A stretch of 64,000 nucleotides of DNA, from assembly GCF_007744675.1 (NCBI RefSeq), contig NZ_CP036269.1, positions 7,633,917 through 7,697,916 on the forward strand. Direction: 5' to 3'. Below, piece by piece: positions 36,417 through 45,743 of this stretch; within the stretch, counting starts at the first letter, position 1, and every line of letters starts with the position of its first letter. The notes beneath the pieces are model-generated. The model was not told the DNA's origin, did not search any database, and saw only the letters and a list, made by a program, of their open reading frames with translations. The DNA is from Gimesia alba. Its GTDB lineage: Bacteria; Planctomycetota; Planctomycetia; Planctomycetales; Planctomycetaceae. A program made the translations under genes and the position numbers.

Positions 36417-37487
36417 ATGTCGTTACGAAAGCATTTCGTGGTAATAGGATTGATCGTCATCAATGGTGCTATGCCAGTATCAGCGAGCGAGAACGAATTA
36501 GATCATCAATCACAGAACTCGATCTCAGAGCGTGAATTCCGCACGGAGTACGCGAGCGCGGTAAAAAATTTCAAAGCCGCTTACCAGAACATCGAATGCC
36601 GGGCGGAGTGCCAATTCCAGTTCGATGACCCCAATGATCTGTCCCGCAAAAAAAGGTATGACTATTCCGCACATCTGTTGATGAAAGACGGCGCGGCCGT
36701 TGCCGTACAGGATTATGGGGAAGAGACTCCGCGTGGCGGGACAGATACAAATCAAGTCGCATGTGCCACGCCGCACTACGCCTTTGACCTCCATAAAACC
36801 AGACAGACGAATCCATATCAGGTAAATTATATCACCCGCACTCCAGACCGCGTTGAACGCATGCGACTGATTCTGGGCGATGATGTCGATGTTTATCTGT
36901 GTGCCGGCAGTTTCATGTACCACAATCCCTTTGAAGCGATTCTAGAGAAACCGTCATTCACCGTTGTGAAGCTGGAAAGCGTTCCTGCAAATACGCAAGA
37001 GTCAGGTGACCTGGTCGCGCTGGACTTTCAACTGACCAACGACCCCTGGTCTATTTCCAGTGGACATGTTGTATTTGCCCCTGAGCTGAACTGGGCCTTG
37101 CTGGAATATCATTACCGCTGTGATTACTCGCCCACGAATCACTCAATTTATACCGGCAAGAACACCTTTCGTTCGATACAGAAAGGAACGATTCCGTTTC
37201 CCGAGAAATGCAAACTCAAGGTGATACACTACCATGCCGACATGCAGCCGATCAGTGAAAATCATACCGCGAATCTAACGGACTTCTCCCTCGGAACTGT
37301 GGACGATTCTGTGTTTCTGTTATCACATTACGGACTACCAGACACACCATTGACGGCCTCCCCATCTTCCATACAAACACCGATCCAGTGGTTCTTGATC
37401 GGTAATGGCATCCTGCTGTTCCTGCTTCTGATGGGTATTGTCATAAAACGTACTCGTACAGCACAACGCCAGAAGGTTCAATCATGA
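36417..37487 (+). CDS. exported hypothetical protein with C-terminal membrane helix
   Basis: A 356-residue protein with a signal peptide (residues 1-24, cleavage near VSA-SEN), a long soluble section of mixed strands and helices, and a C-terminal membrane helix (about residues 326-345, ending in basic KRTRTAQRQK), giving type I topology with the large domain outside. I do not recognise the domain. The stop overlaps the start of the next gene by four bases (ATGA at 37484), a mark of translational coupling with the DUF1573-like gene. Confidence 0.75.
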   Translation: MSLRKHFVVIGLIVINGAMPVSASENELDHQSQNSISEREFRTEYASAVKNFKAAYQNIECRAECQFQFDDPNDLSRKKRYDYSAHLLMKDGAAVAVQDYGEETPRGGTDTNQVACATPHYAFDLHKTRQTNPYQVNYITRTPDRVERMRLILGDDVDVYLCAGSFMYHNPFEAILEKPSFTVVKLESVPANTQESGDLVALDFQLTNDPWSISSGHVVFAPELNWALLEYHYRCDYSPTNHSIYTGKNTFRSIQKGTIPFPEKCKLKVIHYHADMQPISENHTANLTDFSLGTVDDSVFLLSHYGLPDTPLTASPSSIQTPIQWFLIGNGILLFLLLMGIVIKRTRTAQRQKVQS

Positions 37488-37915
37488 AAATACCATCCAG
37501 CAAACTGAAGGTTGCCCTCTCTGTCTACTTTGGTGGTGTTTTCATTGTGGCAGTAATTTTCTTCACCACCTCTCTCTTTGGCGCGCCGCAGATTGTGGCT
37601 CCACAATGTGAATTCAAAAACATCCCCGCGCACGAGACATCAAAGCAGAAAGTGACTATCCATAATCCGACCGGCCAACCGATCCAATTCATCGGAGCGA
37701 TGGTCCCCTGCACGCTTTACGGATGTGCTTCCACCGAAGGGCTACCGATTACCATTCCTAGTGGTCAGAGCGGCAGTTTTTCTGTGTTATTCAAAGCAAC
37801 GGCAGCCGGTCAGTTCAAAACGGAAATTGAACTGTATACAGACAATCCCGAACAAACGGTCGTTCATTTACAGGTGCGCGGCAATGTAAAACAGAGCGCA
37901 GAATCAGGTAAGTGA
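37484..37915 (+). CDS. DUF1573-like exported immunoglobulin-fold protein
   Basis: A 143-residue protein with a membrane-embedded start (about residues 8-30) and one beta-sandwich domain of the DUF1573/ASPM-SPD-2-Hydin type. Typical segments are CEFKNIPAHETSKQKVTIHN, the NPTGQPIQFIG turn, GLPITIPSGQSGSFSVLF and QFKTEIELYTDNPEQTVVHL. Such domains bind or space other proteins outside the cytoplasm. Its start codon overlaps the stop of the gene before it by four bases, so the two are translationally coupled and likely act together. Confidence 0.8.
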   Translation: MKIPSSKLKVALSVYFGGVFIVAVIFFTTSLFGAPQIVAPQCEFKNIPAHETSKQKVTIHNPTGQPIQFIGAMVPCTLYGCASTEGLPITIPSGQSGSFSVLFKATAAGQFKTEIELYTDNPEQTVVHLQVRGNVKQSAESGK

Positions 37916-38046
37916 ATCGTTTGCACACAACACACAGTCACAGGGTGGTACCAGATACAATCCGGTATTCTCGCTCGTCCTCAGACTGTCACAAATCACC
38001 TATTGAACAATAAAATACTAAATTTATTATCACGCAGGTATTTTTG

Positions 38047-38075
38047 TTGACTATTAATCTTTCGACCACTATCGT
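38047..38075 (+). promoter_or_regulatory. candidate sigma-70 promoter for the clan CD-like gene
   Basis: TTGACT at 38047, a spacer of 17 bases, and TATCGT at 38070, upstream of the gene at 38168. The -35 fits five of six consensus bases and the -10 four of six. It is the best candidate in the 250-base gap, but unproven and a sigma factor other than the housekeeping one is possible. Confidence 0.35.
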
Positions 38076-38167
38076 CAATACCCTCTACATTTCAAAGTGA
38101 TCATCCTTATTCAATCCAGTGATCACACTTAACCTTTCCCATTTTAGTTGATTTTGTGAGGTGCAAC

Positions 38168-39784
38168 ATGTTGATTGTATTGACTCAGGACCAGGCTGTA
38201 ATTGATTGGGTAAACGATCCACGTTCCAATAGTGCTGCATGGGGGACAGTTGAAATACTGAACCAGGGGGGTAACCCGGCAGCGACTGTCGCGATGCGCG
38301 CATTACTTCGCCAGATACGCGTAGGAGAGGTACTCTGTATTACTGGACACGGTAATGATTCAGAAGTTGGCGATGCGAATCTAAATGGACCGGCGAGTTG
38401 GTCCTGGAATGTTTCACAGCTAGCTGACCTGCTCATTGCCAATTTACCGGCAGGCTATACAGGACCAATTCTCATGGAAGTCTGCGCGGATTCCATGACC
38501 AGCTTTGCTGCTGCACTCTGTGTTGAGCTGGAACGCCGCGGAGAATTGATCGGGTTGACCATTTATGGTTATACGAGAGCTGTTAGTATCACACACTCAT
38601 TCCCTTCACCTGACGGACTTGACCACAATGTGGAACTGACAGCTCACGTTGTAAGCGGCGGAAATGCCGTTTCTCTCGCTTTAAAAGCAGGAGGCACTCC
38701 ACCACCCACGCCGCCCGCCAAAAAATGGCCTGCGAGGACGTTGAAATCTCCTTCCAGCAATGCGGCAAAATATAATCAACCGGCAGAAAAATATTATGTT
38801 TTCAATGAGACTGGAAATGTGATGTTATCTTCAACAGAGCCTGTGACTTCCCAAATCAACCCGTCTGCGCAGGAGTTATTTGAAGAGGTGGCGGTGTTTT
38901 TCGCAGCCATGACAAAAGCCATTACCAGTTTACCAAAACCTGGTGCCACGCCACCTTACAAATTTTCTGATTATTATTCAATCTATGATTATGAGGCTCT
39001 GGATGCATTAGTAAACCGCTCTGGACTATTCGTTAATGTTCACAAAGAAGATTTGCATTTTCATAAAGATACAATCTCAGCCACATTTAATATCGAATTT
39101 ATTGAAGCTGTCCTCGGCGTTGTGTTGACTGACGGAGTAGGCGCTGCAGCCTTAATGGCATCCTTAAATGCTATGGGGAAGCAGGCCTCAGTTTCCTACA
39201 GCCGTACTTCGAAACATCACAAGATTGGCAACCTGCTTTTCGTGTGTGAGTATCTATTTGGAATGCCTCTAGTCAATGTATTGTATTTCTATCTTGACGA
39301 AGATCAGGTGAAAACCGTGGTTGATGTTTCGCCTTGTGTAAAAGTCCAGAAAGGGTCATTTGACTTACAGCTGCATAAAGATACTTTTTTATTCGTTGTA
39401 CCGAATTGGATTCGCAAATACGCAGGCGACCTGGCATCCATTGCCGATGATTCAGAATACCAGTTGCTGGTCAATGAGCTTCAGGCATATATTTCCAACA
39501 CCCCTCTAATCCTGTCCGTACAGGATGCAACAGGACCTGTCACAGAATTAAAAGATGGAAGCGCTTACACGTTGAACGGCATAAATCTGGGAAAAACTCC
39601 TGGCAGTATCTCTATTGCTGGTACGGACCAGACACTGGCAACAGGCAGCACAAACTGGACTGAGATTTCAATTTCATTTACTGCCAAGAAACCTACCAGT
39701 GGAACAGGGGGCCCCATTGTTATAAAAACGGGCGGCAAACCCCCACAGGTTGCTGAAAGTCATACAGATTATACTTTCAGTTAA
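38168..39784 (+). CDS. clan CD (C80/caspase-like) N-terminal domain protein with IPT/TIG-like tail
   Basis: A 538-residue stand-alone protein without signal peptide. Residues 1-140 have the alternating alpha/beta pattern of clan CD proteases. The histidine motif GEVLCITGHGND (His61-Gly) and the cysteine motif ILMEVCADSMTSFAAALCVEL (Cys106) resemble the C80/CPD-like pattern in which a His-Gly and a Cys-Asp/Asn form the catalytic dyad; the next strand reads LIGLTIYGYT. A Pro-rich linker follows (177-190). The middle (about 200-450) is unrecognised, containing two similar segments, LHFHKDTISATF and LQLHKDTFLFVV. The end (about 455-538) resembles an IPT/TIG immunoglobulin-like domain (GSAYTLNGINLGKTPG). 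ATG 38168 follows GAGGT; a GTG at 38156 is less likely. A strong terminator follows. Catalysis is inferred, not shown. Confidence 0.65.
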   Translation: MLIVLTQDQAVIDWVNDPRSNSAAWGTVEILNQGGNPAATVAMRALLRQIRVGEVLCITGHGNDSEVGDANLNGPASWSWNVSQLADLLIANLPAGYTGPILMEVCADSMTSFAAALCVELERRGELIGLTIYGYTRAVSITHSFPSPDGLDHNVELTAHVVSGGNAVSLALKAGGTPPPTPPAKKWPARTLKSPSSNAAKYNQPAEKYYVFNETGNVMLSSTEPVTSQINPSAQELFEEVAVFFAAMTKAITSLPKPGATPPYKFSDYYSIYDYEALDALVNRSGLFVNVHKEDLHFHKDTISATFNIEFIEAVLGVVLTDGVGAAALMASLNAMGKQASVSYSRTSKHHKIGNLLFVCEYLFGMPLVNVLYFYLDEDQVKTVVDVSPCVKVQKGSFDLQLHKDTFLFVVPNWIRKYAGDLASIADDSEYQLLVNELQAYISNTPLILSVQDATGPVTELKDGSAYTLNGINLGKTPGSISIAGTDQTLATGSTNWTEISISFTAKKPTSGTGGPIVIKTGGKPPQVAESHTDYTFS

Positions 39785-39796
39785 GAATGAATTTCA

Positions 39797-39831
39797 GTTG
39801 GGCCCGATTTTTCACGGGCTCAACTTTTTTT
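39797..39831 (+). terminator. rho-independent terminator after the clan CD-like gene
   Basis: GTTGGGCCCG and CGGGCTCAAC form a ten-pair stem with one G-T pair, around an eight-base loop rich in T, followed by seven T. This is the clearest factor-independent terminator in the window and marks the gene as its own transcription unit. Confidence 0.8.
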
Positions 39832-39856
39832 GTTCCAAAGAGCTGATACGTCTACC

Positions 39857-41560
39857 TTACTTCTTCTTGATCGTCAGCCACAGGTAGGGGAGTTCGAGAT
39901 CGGGTTTGGGTCTTGCGGTGTTGCGTTTGGGACTGATGCCTTTAATGACGGCCGTTGCGGTATGCTGTTTTGATTTGTCTTTCACGCTGGTTCCCTGAAT
40001 GACTAACGGACCTTGAAAGACGAAGCCTTTCTTGGCTTCCAGCTTCAGTTTGACCGACTTGCCTCCTTTGTCTTTCACTTTGGAAACTACGGGCTCGCAG
40101 GTCACCCCTTCCGGAAGACCGGCGATGCTGACTTCGATGTCGTCGTTGAAGCGGGGGCTCTGTCTGTCGATCGTGACGTCGATCTCCAATGGCTTGTCGC
40201 CGGCAGTCAGCGTGTATTGCTCATTGGCTGCCTGCAGGGAGAAATCAGCTTCCGTTGGCAGAATCGACAGCAGATACACATAGCGAAAGCCGCCATGCTG
40301 GAAACGGTCAGTCATTTGCAGTCGATATTCGCCATCGGCGGGAATCGTATAATCCAGGCGCGCGTCGAAATCATTGCGTTTCGGGTCGTCGATCTCTTTC
40401 AGCAGTTTTCCTTTCGCGTCGAAGAGTTTCATGTGGGTATCCAACGGATAACCCAACATATGGGAATCGACTTTGAACGAAAGTTTCTCGCCCTTTTTCG
40501 CGGTGAAACGATAGACGTCAATCTCTTCCGGCTCTGCGATCTTACCAGTAACGGTCGTTGGCAGCGTCAACTGTTGTCCTGCCTCTTCCTGTGTTGCTTT
40601 CGTCTCCAACACGACCGGGGTGGTACTCATGGGAATCGTCAAAACATTCCCCAATTGTGGAGCACTGAGCAGGGCACTTTCGTTTGATTCCATCACAGAC
40701 GGCATTAACGTTTTCAGATTCTCGGGCAGATTCCAGCCGTCCAGTGCGACCGGTTTGGCTGTAGAGGGATGCCAGGCCAGCGGCAGACTGTGATCGATAA
40801 ACGGTCCCGTCGTCAGGGTGAGTCGATAAATGTAAGACGCAGCGCCGGCAAAGCGAATCGTGCTGTTGGGGTCGGCAGGAAAGGCGAACGTGCGAATGTA
40901 ATAGGTACCGTCAGCGGGAGCGGTGAATACAATCCGTGGATCGTACCAGAGTGTATCATCGATCTGCGAGAGCACGGTGCCGCGGTGATTGAGTATCTGC
41001 AACACCGGATCCATGGGCGAACCCAATTGTTCGTTGGCGGTCTGTGAAGCAATCAGGGTCTGACCTTTTTTGAGGGAAACCTGATAGGTGTCGACATCAC
41101 CACTTTTGGCAAGCACACCATTAATGGTTGCACTGGGCAACTCGACCTTCTGGGCCTCTGATAGTTTTTCGTTGGGCTCGGCTTCAGCCTGTTCGGCCAG
41201 TGTGCCGACCAGGAACGGACGAATTCCCGAGGCGCCTTCAGCGTTATGAAATCGCAGCCAGTAGAGACCGGGTTTGGCACTGGGATCGATTTGTATCGAA
41301 AACTGCTTCTCTTTGCCTTTGGCGGGTTTCGCAGGGATCTCGACTTTCAAGCCGGGAGCCGACGTCCAGACCGAAACCGGCTGAGTTCCCAGAGTCTTGT
41401 CGACACTGACGTCTACCTTCTGGCCGACTTGTCCCCCCGCAGGACTGAGATACTTCACGCTGGGCGGTGCCGCACTGGATGATACAGAGAGACTGAAGGC
41501 AACTGAGAATGCGAGAACAGCGGGCAGAATCTGAGCGGTGGAAAACATCGGCAAAATCAT
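39857..41560 (-). CDS. secreted protein with pre-peptidase C-terminal (PPC) domains
   Basis: A 567-residue exported protein. The open frame reaches 75 codons further upstream into the DUF1501 gene, so I take the ATG at 41560 (or 41548), where the signal peptide MILPMFSTAQILPAVLAFSV begins. Two PPC-type beta-sandwich domains can be read: DVDTYQVSLKKGQTLIASQT and EIDVYRFTAKKGEKLSFKVD, each followed by a DP/DD-rich turn. They often occur on secreted planctomycete proteins and may aid adhesion or folding. It is the last gene of the operon 45433 to 39857, with 22 bases between it and DUF1501. Confidence 0.83.
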   Translation of the reverse strand: MILPMFSTAQILPAVLAFSVAFSLSVSSSAAPPSVKYLSPAGGQVGQKVDVSVDKTLGTQPVSVWTSAPGLKVEIPAKPAKGKEKQFSIQIDPSAKPGLYWLRFHNAEGASGIRPFLVGTLAEQAEAEPNEKLSEAQKVELPSATINGVLAKSGDVDTYQVSLKKGQTLIASQTANEQLGSPMDPVLQILNHRGTVLSQIDDTLWYDPRIVFTAPADGTYYIRTFAFPADPNSTIRFAGAASYIYRLTLTTGPFIDHSLPLAWHPSTAKPVALDGWNLPENLKTLMPSVMESNESALLSAPQLGNVLTIPMSTTPVVLETKATQEEAGQQLTLPTTVTGKIAEPEEIDVYRFTAKKGEKLSFKVDSHMLGYPLDTHMKLFDAKGKLLKEIDDPKRNDFDARLDYTIPADGEYRLQMTDRFQHGGFRYVYLLSILPTEADFSLQAANEQYTLTAGDKPLEIDVTIDRQSPRFNDDIEVSIAGLPEGVTCEPVVSKVKDKGGKSVKLKLEAKKGFVFQGPLVIQGTSVKDKSKQHTATAVIKGISPKRNTARPKPDLELPYLWLTIKKK

Positions 41561-41582
41561 TCTCAGTCGGAGTGTAGTCAGT

Positions 41583-42920
41583 CTAAGCAAACAGTTCCGG
41601 AATTGGTGTTGGATCGCTGACAAGGTGCGAAGGACGACCTTCCGGCGTATACAGGACTTTGTCGGGGTCGATACCCATTTTGGTGTAAATGGTCGAGACA
41701 AAGTTTTCAGGGGAGAGCACACGTTCGACCGCAGAGTAACCGGCTTTGTCGGTTGCTCCCAGAGCCAAACCGCCGGGAGTTCCACCGCCGGCCATCAAGA
41801 CAGACATCGCATTCGACCAGTGATCGCGACCACCGCCCGGATTGATTTTCGGAGTTCGCCCGAATTCACCCAGTGCGAGCACCATCGTCGTATCTAACAG
41901 GCCGCGCTCGTCCAAGTCTTCGATCAGCGTCGCAATGGTATTCTCAAATGCGGGCATTCTGCCATTAAACGTTTTGAACAGGCTGCCGTGATTGTCCCAG
42001 CCTCCTTCATATAATGTGATGAAGGGCACACCGGCTTCCGTCAGACGACGGGCGAGTAGAGCACGTTGTCCGAATGAATTGCGGCCATACTTGTCTCGCA
42101 GCTCGTCCGACTCGCGGTCGATTTCAAATGCTTTTTGCGCTTCCGTTGACGCCACCAGACTGTAGCCTTGCTCGTAGTATTCATCCAGGTTCATCACTGG
42201 ATCGCCGGCGACTTTATCCTTGATGCGTTTCAGCTGATCGACCTGCGCCCTTAAATCACGTCGGGTCTGATAGCGTGCGTCGCTCAAGCCGCTGGGGAGA
42301 GCCAGGTCACGTACGCGGAAGTTAGATGAGTTGGGATTGTCGGACATGACAAAGGGTGCATACTTGGCTCCCAGGAAGTTCGGTCCGCCGGAACGCGACA
42401 TGCGTGGCATCGAAAAGTAAGCCGGCAGATTGTTGGTCGTTGGTTTCTGATGTGCGACAACCGAGCCCATGCTGGGATGGAAGCTGACGAACGCACCACA
42501 GCCCACCGGAATCCGTGGCGGGGCACCGGTCATCATGTAATGGTTGCCGGCACCATGGTTGCCCTGGTTATGACGAATGGAACGGATGACCGAATATTTG
42601 TCAAAGATCGAAGCCAGTCGCGTCATATGTTGTGAAAACTGCACGCCGGGTACGTTAGTCGAGATCGGGTTGAATTCGCCACGAATTTCGACCGGTGCTT
42701 CAGGTTTGGGGTCGAAGGTTTCATAGTGCGATGGCCCGCCATCCATCCAGATCAGGATCACACTTTTAGCAGTCGCTTTCGGATTGGGCGATGCGGTACC
42801 TTTCGCTTCAGCGCGCAATCGTAACAGATCGACCATGCCCAGACCGGTCATGGCACCCAGGCCCAGTTGCAGGCAATTCCTTCGGGTGATTCCATTGCAT
42901 TTTTTTGAAACGTTCATCAT
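41583..42920 (-). CDS. DUF1501 family exported protein
   Basis: A 445-residue DUF1501 protein with a twin-arginine leader (ITRRNCLQLGLGAMTGLGM). Family motifs are VILIWMDGGPSHYETFDPKP, the EIRGEFNPISTNVPG segment, IRSIRHNQGNHGAGNHYMMT, VLALGEFGRTPKINPGGGR and DHWSNAMSVLMAGGG. It is the middle gene of the DUF1549/1553-DUF1501-PPC operon, the gap being 53 bases on the upstream side. It differs clearly from the copy at 21595, so the two are old paralogues. Two ATG codons (42920 and 42917) are both possible starts. Confidence 0.92.
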   Translation of the reverse strand: MMNVSKKCNGITRRNCLQLGLGAMTGLGMVDLLRLRAEAKGTASPNPKATAKSVILIWMDGGPSHYETFDPKPEAPVEIRGEFNPISTNVPGVQFSQHMTRLASIFDKYSVIRSIRHNQGNHGAGNHYMMTGAPPRIPVGCGAFVSFHPSMGSVVAHQKPTTNNLPAYFSMPRMSRSGGPNFLGAKYAPFVMSDNPNSSNFRVRDLALPSGLSDARYQTRRDLRAQVDQLKRIKDKVAGDPVMNLDEYYEQGYSLVASTEAQKAFEIDRESDELRDKYGRNSFGQRALLARRLTEAGVPFITLYEGGWDNHGSLFKTFNGRMPAFENTIATLIEDLDERGLLDTTMVLALGEFGRTPKINPGGGRDHWSNAMSVLMAGGGTPGGLALGATDKAGYSAVERVLSPENFVSTIYTKMGIDPDKVLYTPEGRPSHLVSDPTPIPELFA

Positions 42921-42973
42921 TTCTGATCCTGTGATTTTGTTTTAAACAACTGTTGTCTTGAAGGTAGGGGGCC

Positions 42974-45433
42974 TTAGTTCTTGAAAAGGTATTCCGGTGT
43001 ATTGAGCAGAGCCCACATCAGGTCTTCGATGACCTGTTGTCGATTCGCTCCTTCCTCTTCGAACAGGGAGCGTCCCAGTCGTTTTTCTTCAATGGTCGGA
43101 TAACGTGAATATGCTGTCAGATAAATTTCTTCGACTATTTGATCGGGCGTCATTTTGCTTTTCGCCCATTTTGCACTATTTCCATTTTTCGATTGAATGC
43201 GGGAATACATGTCGCGCGAGTTCATCATATGCAACACCTGCACGACTGTGGTATCTGTAGTCCGTTCGCAAGGTGGATCCTGATTCGGATCGGGACGACC
43301 AAATGAATCGAGGAAGACCGAGCTCACGCGGTGGGTCCAGAGTTGTTTCGCAGTGGAACCTGCGGGCATTGCCGAGAATGTTTCCGGGACGCCGATCAAT
43401 TCGCTCACACTGTCCACGAGCACCTCGGCACGCAGACGTTGACGATAATGTCGTGAGTAATTTCGCGTGTCACCCACATTGGTTTCATTGGGCAGAGCAC
43501 TCAAGCTGTAAACGTGCGAAGTCACAATCGTCTTGATAAATTGTTTCATATCGAATTTCTGATCGCGGAACTGTTTTCCCAGTGCCTTGATCAGCGGTGC
43601 ATTCGTGGGGGGATTACTTTCCCGAAAATCGTCAATCGGTTCGACGATGCCGCGTCCCATCAGATCGGCCCAGATGCGGTTCGCGCTGACTTCGGCGAAG
43701 AAATGATTCTGAGGCGAGATAATCCAATCCGCCAGAATATCGCGAGGATCCTGATTCGGTTTGATTTCGGGTACTTCACCAAACAGAGGTCGCGGCTCCA
43801 GCACTTCGTTTGTCAACGGGTGTTTCACACTACCGGAATTTGCGGTAAAGACCATTTCTTCCGAGCCTGAAATCGGTGCCGAGATTCCACGGCCTTTGCG
43901 ACCAATTTTGGCGAAGTAAGCAGCAAAACTGTAGAAATCATCCTGGCCCCAGACTTCGGAGGGATGATGATGACACTGGGCACAGCTCAAGCGAATTCCC
44001 AGGAAGAGTTGGCTGACGATTGTGGTAAGTTCTTCGGGTTTTCGACGATCGCGGAACATGGTGACCGCACCGTTGTGCCACGTCCCGCCTTTGGCAGTCA
44101 GTAATTCACGCGTGAACTGATCGAGGGGCTTGTTCTGGTGAAATGATTGCCGAATCCAGGCATCATAATTCAGCACAGTCTTGATACCCACATGATACGG
44201 ATTGGGGCGCAAGAGATCGGCCCACTTATTGGCCCAGTGATCACCGTACTCCGGTTGTTCGAGCAGATAGTCCACCAGACGCTCGCGTTTATTTGGAGAA
44301 GGATCCTGCAGAAACGCGCGGGCTTCTTCCGCCGTCGGCGTACGGCCAATAACGTCAATGGAAACGCGACGCAAGTAAGTTGCATCATCGACCGGCTCTG
44401 AAGGTTTCAGGCCATATTTTTTGAGTTTGTCCCAGACCAGTCCATCAATAAAATTGTTGCGAGGCAACTTCGTATAATAGTCGTCGGGAACCGAATATTT
44501 AGAAGGAATCGTCACGCTGAACGAAGCAAAATTTCCCATATAGCGGGCCATGATCGAGGCCTCGCCCATCAGAGAACCCGCGGTCACCAGACCTTGTTCG
44601 TTAACGGAAACATAAACGCTTTCGCTCGACATGAATTCGGCCAGATCAGTAACGTCGCGGGTGGAACCATCGCTGTAATGCGCGGTCACCACCATTTGCT
44701 GTTTTGTTTTGGGCCGCATGATTCGCTCGGTCGGATATGCCGAGATTTTCACCAGCTTCGGTGTATCAGCGACAGCACGTGTAGCACCTTCGGCAATCCA
44801 CTGTTCCATGAGCCGATAGTAATCGCTGTTTTCCGGCAGCTTTTTGCCCCCGCCATGTGGAACTTTACCGGCCCCTTTGAGTAGCACCAGACTTTGGTCC
44901 GGCGCGAGTGGAGACGCGCGTCGTCCGCGTGATTCTTTCGTCAGTGCGGCGTAATCGAATTCGGGATCGAAGGCAAACATCGATAACTGGAAGCCGCCCT
45001 GACCACGTTGCTTCCCGTGACAGGAACCGCCGTTACAGTGAAAGCGGGAAAACATCGGATGGATATCGCGTTCGAAATCAATCAAAGGCTGTTTGTCAAA
45101 GTCTTTGACTTCAACGGGAACTTTGACACTCTGCGCACCATCGGAAACGGTCACTGTCGCCGAGCCATTGGAAAGCGGATGAATCACTCCGGCCTGATCG
45201 ACCTGAATCACCGAAGGTTGATCCGACTGAAATTTCACATCGCGGGTCAGATCAATGGTTTGTTTCTTTTGCGTCCCGGAAATCAGCAGTTGTTGCCGAG
45301 ATCGGTTTCCTGTTAACTGCACTTTTGCAGGATACACGCTCAAGGATGATTTCGGAGGTGCCTCGGCTGCTTGCGCAGGGAGAGCGGAAAGCAGAATCAG
45401 ACAACCAAGATACTGATAGACTAGAGATTTCAT
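42974..45433 (-). CDS. planctomycete DUF1549/DUF1553 protein with Ig-like domains and cytochrome-like motif
   Basis: An 819-residue exported protein of the PSCyt/PSD1 group. After a signal peptide (1-22) come two BIG2-like Ig domains (residues about 27-110 and 230-320). Between them the planctomycete cytochrome-like section reads FHCNGGSCHGKQRGQGG, a C-x4-C-H spacing rather than the usual CxxCH. The DUF1549 section starts near GLVWDKLKKYGLKPSEPVDD and includes VSIDVIGRTPTAEEARAF; the CAQCHHHPSEVWGQDDFYSF motif follows. DUF1553 covers SANRIWADLMGRGIVEPIDD and the end. Such proteins are thought to handle electrons or polysaccharides at the envelope; function is not established. It is the first gene of the triad operon. 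Confidence 0.92.
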   Translation of the reverse strand: MKSLVYQYLGCLILLSALPAQAAEAPPKSSLSVYPAKVQLTGNRSRQQLLISGTQKKQTIDLTRDVKFQSDQPSVIQVDQAGVIHPLSNGSATVTVSDGAQSVKVPVEVKDFDKQPLIDFERDIHPMFSRFHCNGGSCHGKQRGQGGFQLSMFAFDPEFDYAALTKESRGRRASPLAPDQSLVLLKGAGKVPHGGGKKLPENSDYYRLMEQWIAEGATRAVADTPKLVKISAYPTERIMRPKTKQQMVVTAHYSDGSTRDVTDLAEFMSSESVYVSVNEQGLVTAGSLMGEASIMARYMGNFASFSVTIPSKYSVPDDYYTKLPRNNFIDGLVWDKLKKYGLKPSEPVDDATYLRRVSIDVIGRTPTAEEARAFLQDPSPNKRERLVDYLLEQPEYGDHWANKWADLLRPNPYHVGIKTVLNYDAWIRQSFHQNKPLDQFTRELLTAKGGTWHNGAVTMFRDRRKPEELTTIVSQLFLGIRLSCAQCHHHPSEVWGQDDFYSFAAYFAKIGRKGRGISAPISGSEEMVFTANSGSVKHPLTNEVLEPRPLFGEVPEIKPNQDPRDILADWIISPQNHFFAEVSANRIWADLMGRGIVEPIDDFRESNPPTNAPLIKALGKQFRDQKFDMKQFIKTIVTSHVYSLSALPNETNVGDTRNYSRHYRQRLRAEVLVDSVSELIGVPETFSAMPAGSTAKQLWTHRVSSVFLDSFGRPDPNQDPPCERTTDTTVVQVLHMMNSRDMYSRIQSKNGNSAKWAKSKMTPDQIVEEIYLTAYSRYPTIEEKRLGRSLFEEEGANRQQVIEDLMWALLNTPEYLFKN

Positions 45434-45743
45434 CTCGATGTTCTATCCCAAAATCAATAGGAAGGATACGCGTGAGGCTTGGTGGTTGTTGTGCTACGAG
45501 GAAATTGGGAAGGCGGTAAAGGCAGACACTTAAATACAAAAGCAACCCTGATAGCACTGACTTCTTAAGTCTTCTCGGTGACTGCTTATATATATTGTCC
45601 CTTATATTCCCTATTCGTCAACTTTGATTTAACAACTTTATTTATGAAACACGCCTTAGGATACCTTTCCTGAGTGGCAAAAACTACCCTTTATTACAGA
45701 AAAAGCACCGCATGTTCAGTATTCCTGTGCCTCAAAACGGCGG
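45434..45743. other. intergenic region, nothing recognised
   Basis: About 310 AT-rich bases upstream of the DUF1549/1553 operon and downstream of the HAD gene. I see no gene or convincing hairpin; it presumably carries the operon promoter. Confidence 0.5.

Noticed and set aside
36353..36535. Short frame before the type I membrane protein gene
   Set aside because: It overlaps the real gene start in another frame and has no family support.
41561..41785. 75-codon extension of the PPC gene into DUF1501
   Set aside because: The sequence is antisense-like in character within DUF1501 coding and lacks a signal peptide; the ATG at 41560 starts one.
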